The notes under the pieces were generated by a model that was not told the DNA's origin, made no database searches, and worked only from the letters and a program-made list of their open reading frames with translations. From the NCBI GenBank assembly GCA_022749755.1, contig CM040446.1:10502367-10566366 (forward strand): a stretch of 64,000 nucleotides of DNA, given 5' to 3'. Within the stretch, counting starts at the first letter, position 1. Each line of letters starts with the position of its first letter. A program made the translations under genes and the position numbers. This stretch comes from Azadirachta indica. Taxonomy: Eukaryota; Streptophyta; Magnoliopsida; Sapindales; Meliaceae. Below, piece after piece: positions 62,301-64,000 of this stretch.

Positions 62301-64000
62301 TGTGTTATGGTTGAGCAAATTACCAAATATCAAAACGTGAATCATGATGTAATTAAAAAGTTAAAAATAATAATAATAAATAAAAAAGTATAGATGGATT
62401 TTTCACTCGTGCTTATATGTTCATAGGACTATCTTTTTTAAAGTGTAAATAAGATTTGAAAGAAGGTTGTTTAAATTTTAAAAAATGAAAATCAGGACAA
62501 AAATATGTTTAATTACAAGTTTTGTAAAATTGATTTTTTAAAAAAATTATTTTAAACTTTAATTAAAAAGTAAACAGTAATTGTACAAAAAAAAATTTAT
62601 TCTTATTATTTTTTATTTTAGAGAATTATTTTAATAAGAACTACAAAACACGTTTTTATTTCTTAAAAATAATATAAGTTCAATATATCAAATAATAAAT
62701 TTAGAATTACATTACTAAATTTTAGTAATTACAATAATTATATAAATGATGATAATTAATAGTAATATTATGAGATCATAAATTTAATCCCATAAACACA
62801 TGTATGCCGTCAATGTCACAAGGGTCATAATTCAAAAAAATAAAAATAAAAATAAAAATGAAAAGAAGAACAAGAAGAAGAAGAGAAGAAGGGAAGGACA
62901 AGAAGAAAGAAGAAGGTGTGGAATAAGCTCATGCTCCATATGGCTAATTATTTATTTGATTATTGTGTGAGCATAGGACAATTAGTCTTTAAGGTAGGTA
63001 TTTTTTGGACAATTAGTCTAACGTATATGTTTTCATTTTAAAAATATAAAATGTACGATAAGTATTAAGTTATTTAATTTTACAAATCAAATAATTTTAA
63101 AGTTAAGAGGTTGTTTTATATTGCTAAAATATAACTTGATATATAAACGTTAATTTATATAAAATATTAAACATTCAAATACTAATTACTATATGAGGTG
63201 ATATAATATCGAAAATAAAGTTTTTTAATTTTTAATATTAATATTTTAAAAATTTATTAAGCACGTAGACTCTAATAATTTTTTAATTATTATTGAAATA
63301 CTAATATTACTAATATTACAATAGTTAGAGATATTTAGAGTGCATATAAGATATTTACGTATAAATCGAATGTATTTTATTAGTTTGATATAAATAATAT
63401 CATATATTTCATATATTAGCCCAAGTTTTTCGTCTTAATGTGATATTTATAGATTGGATAAGGAAGTAGAAAAATAAGTCATTTTGAGAGTTATGAGAAT
63501 TACATATCTAATTGATAAATGATAAATCACTTGAAATGATACATTTAGGATATCACTTGATGTATAATAATATTAATTACATAATTTATAAGTTAAATAT
63601 TCAACAAAATGAAATTAGACAATTTTTTTAATATTACAAAAAAGAGATAAGTTTGATATAAAGTTATTATATTTATACGAGAACATAAAAATTATAGTAA
63701 CACTATAATAGAAAATCTTTGATGAGATGGACTTACCACATCATGTATACATTTATCTAATAAATTCTATTCAAACACATTTATTTTTTAAAATTCATCA
63801 ATTATAATGATAATAATAATAAAATTAAAATATAAATATTATATGTTAATTGAATAGTTCTATTAAAATTATTGTACCTAAATTTTTGTCATATATCATA
63901 ATTATGTATTATTAGTTATAGTCATGATAATCGTGATTGTAATGTTAAATATATGACAAAAGTAACAATCAAATAAATAATTAATTAAGCTTAACAATTT
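62301..64000. other. AT-rich spacer to the end of the window
   Basis: No gene recognised. Simple repeats include a TTATTA(T) run just before at 62274-62300 and a GAAGAA-rich tract at 62860-62917. Confidence 0.5.

Overview
This window is nuclear DNA from a dicot flowering plant. It is AT-rich, with short-exon genes carrying GT-AG introns, a type-C G-protein gamma subunit, a CYP92A-type P450, a Brassica/Arabidopsis-like RIPK kinase, plant MULE/copia/MITE debris and plant tRNA-derived SINE heads. CYP92A-type P450s are, from memory, absent from Arabidopsis. The general feel is of a woody rosid such as Citrus, but the sequence alone does not prove a species.

Six protein genes and one tRNA gene can be supported, and all six proteins can be spliced in silico into uninterrupted frames. 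From left to right they are: a LURP-one-related protein (minus, 5094-5826); an AGG3/GS3-like type-C G-gamma subunit (plus, 22425-24225); an SBT1-type subtilase (minus, 24971-27666); tRNA-Ser(GCU) (plus, 43712-43793); RBX1, the RING subunit of cullin ligases (minus, 44829-47204); a CYP92A-like cytochrome P450 (plus, 53374-55407); and a RIPK-like RLCK-VII kinase (minus, 58790-60482).

Layout: 1-4150 is a dead Mutator-like transposase followed by a degenerate ~160-bp tandem array. 6.1-21.3 kb is gene-free and full of small inverted-repeat elements, including a MITE pair, a 740-bp long-TIR element and an apparently empty paralogous site. 21.3-27.9 kb is the G-gamma/subtilase gene pair, with the genes converging tail to tail. 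28-42.7 kb is gene-free, with tandem duplications, LTR-like copies with a 47-bp array, two head-to-head copia relics and a SINE. 42.7-47.4 kb holds the tRNA and RBX1. 47.4-53.3 kb holds repeated MITEs. 53.3-60.6 kb holds the P450 and kinase, separated by a 1.3-kb long-TIR element. 60.6-64 kb is upstream kinase sequence and AT-rich spacer.

The genes are individually regulated, not an operon. Thematically several belong to signalling or defence (G-gamma, RIPK-like kinase, LURP-one-related, P450, subtilase), but the likelier reason for their proximity is ancestral gene order: the set appears to combine two Arabidopsis neighbourhoods, one on chromosome 5 and one on chromosome 2. No clearly new molecular system was found. 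The most notable items are that gene order, the in-frame 24-bp Cys-repeat expansion in the G-gamma tail, the nested-transposon history at 9.3-12 kb, the array next to an LTR, and several promoter-like islands with no gene.
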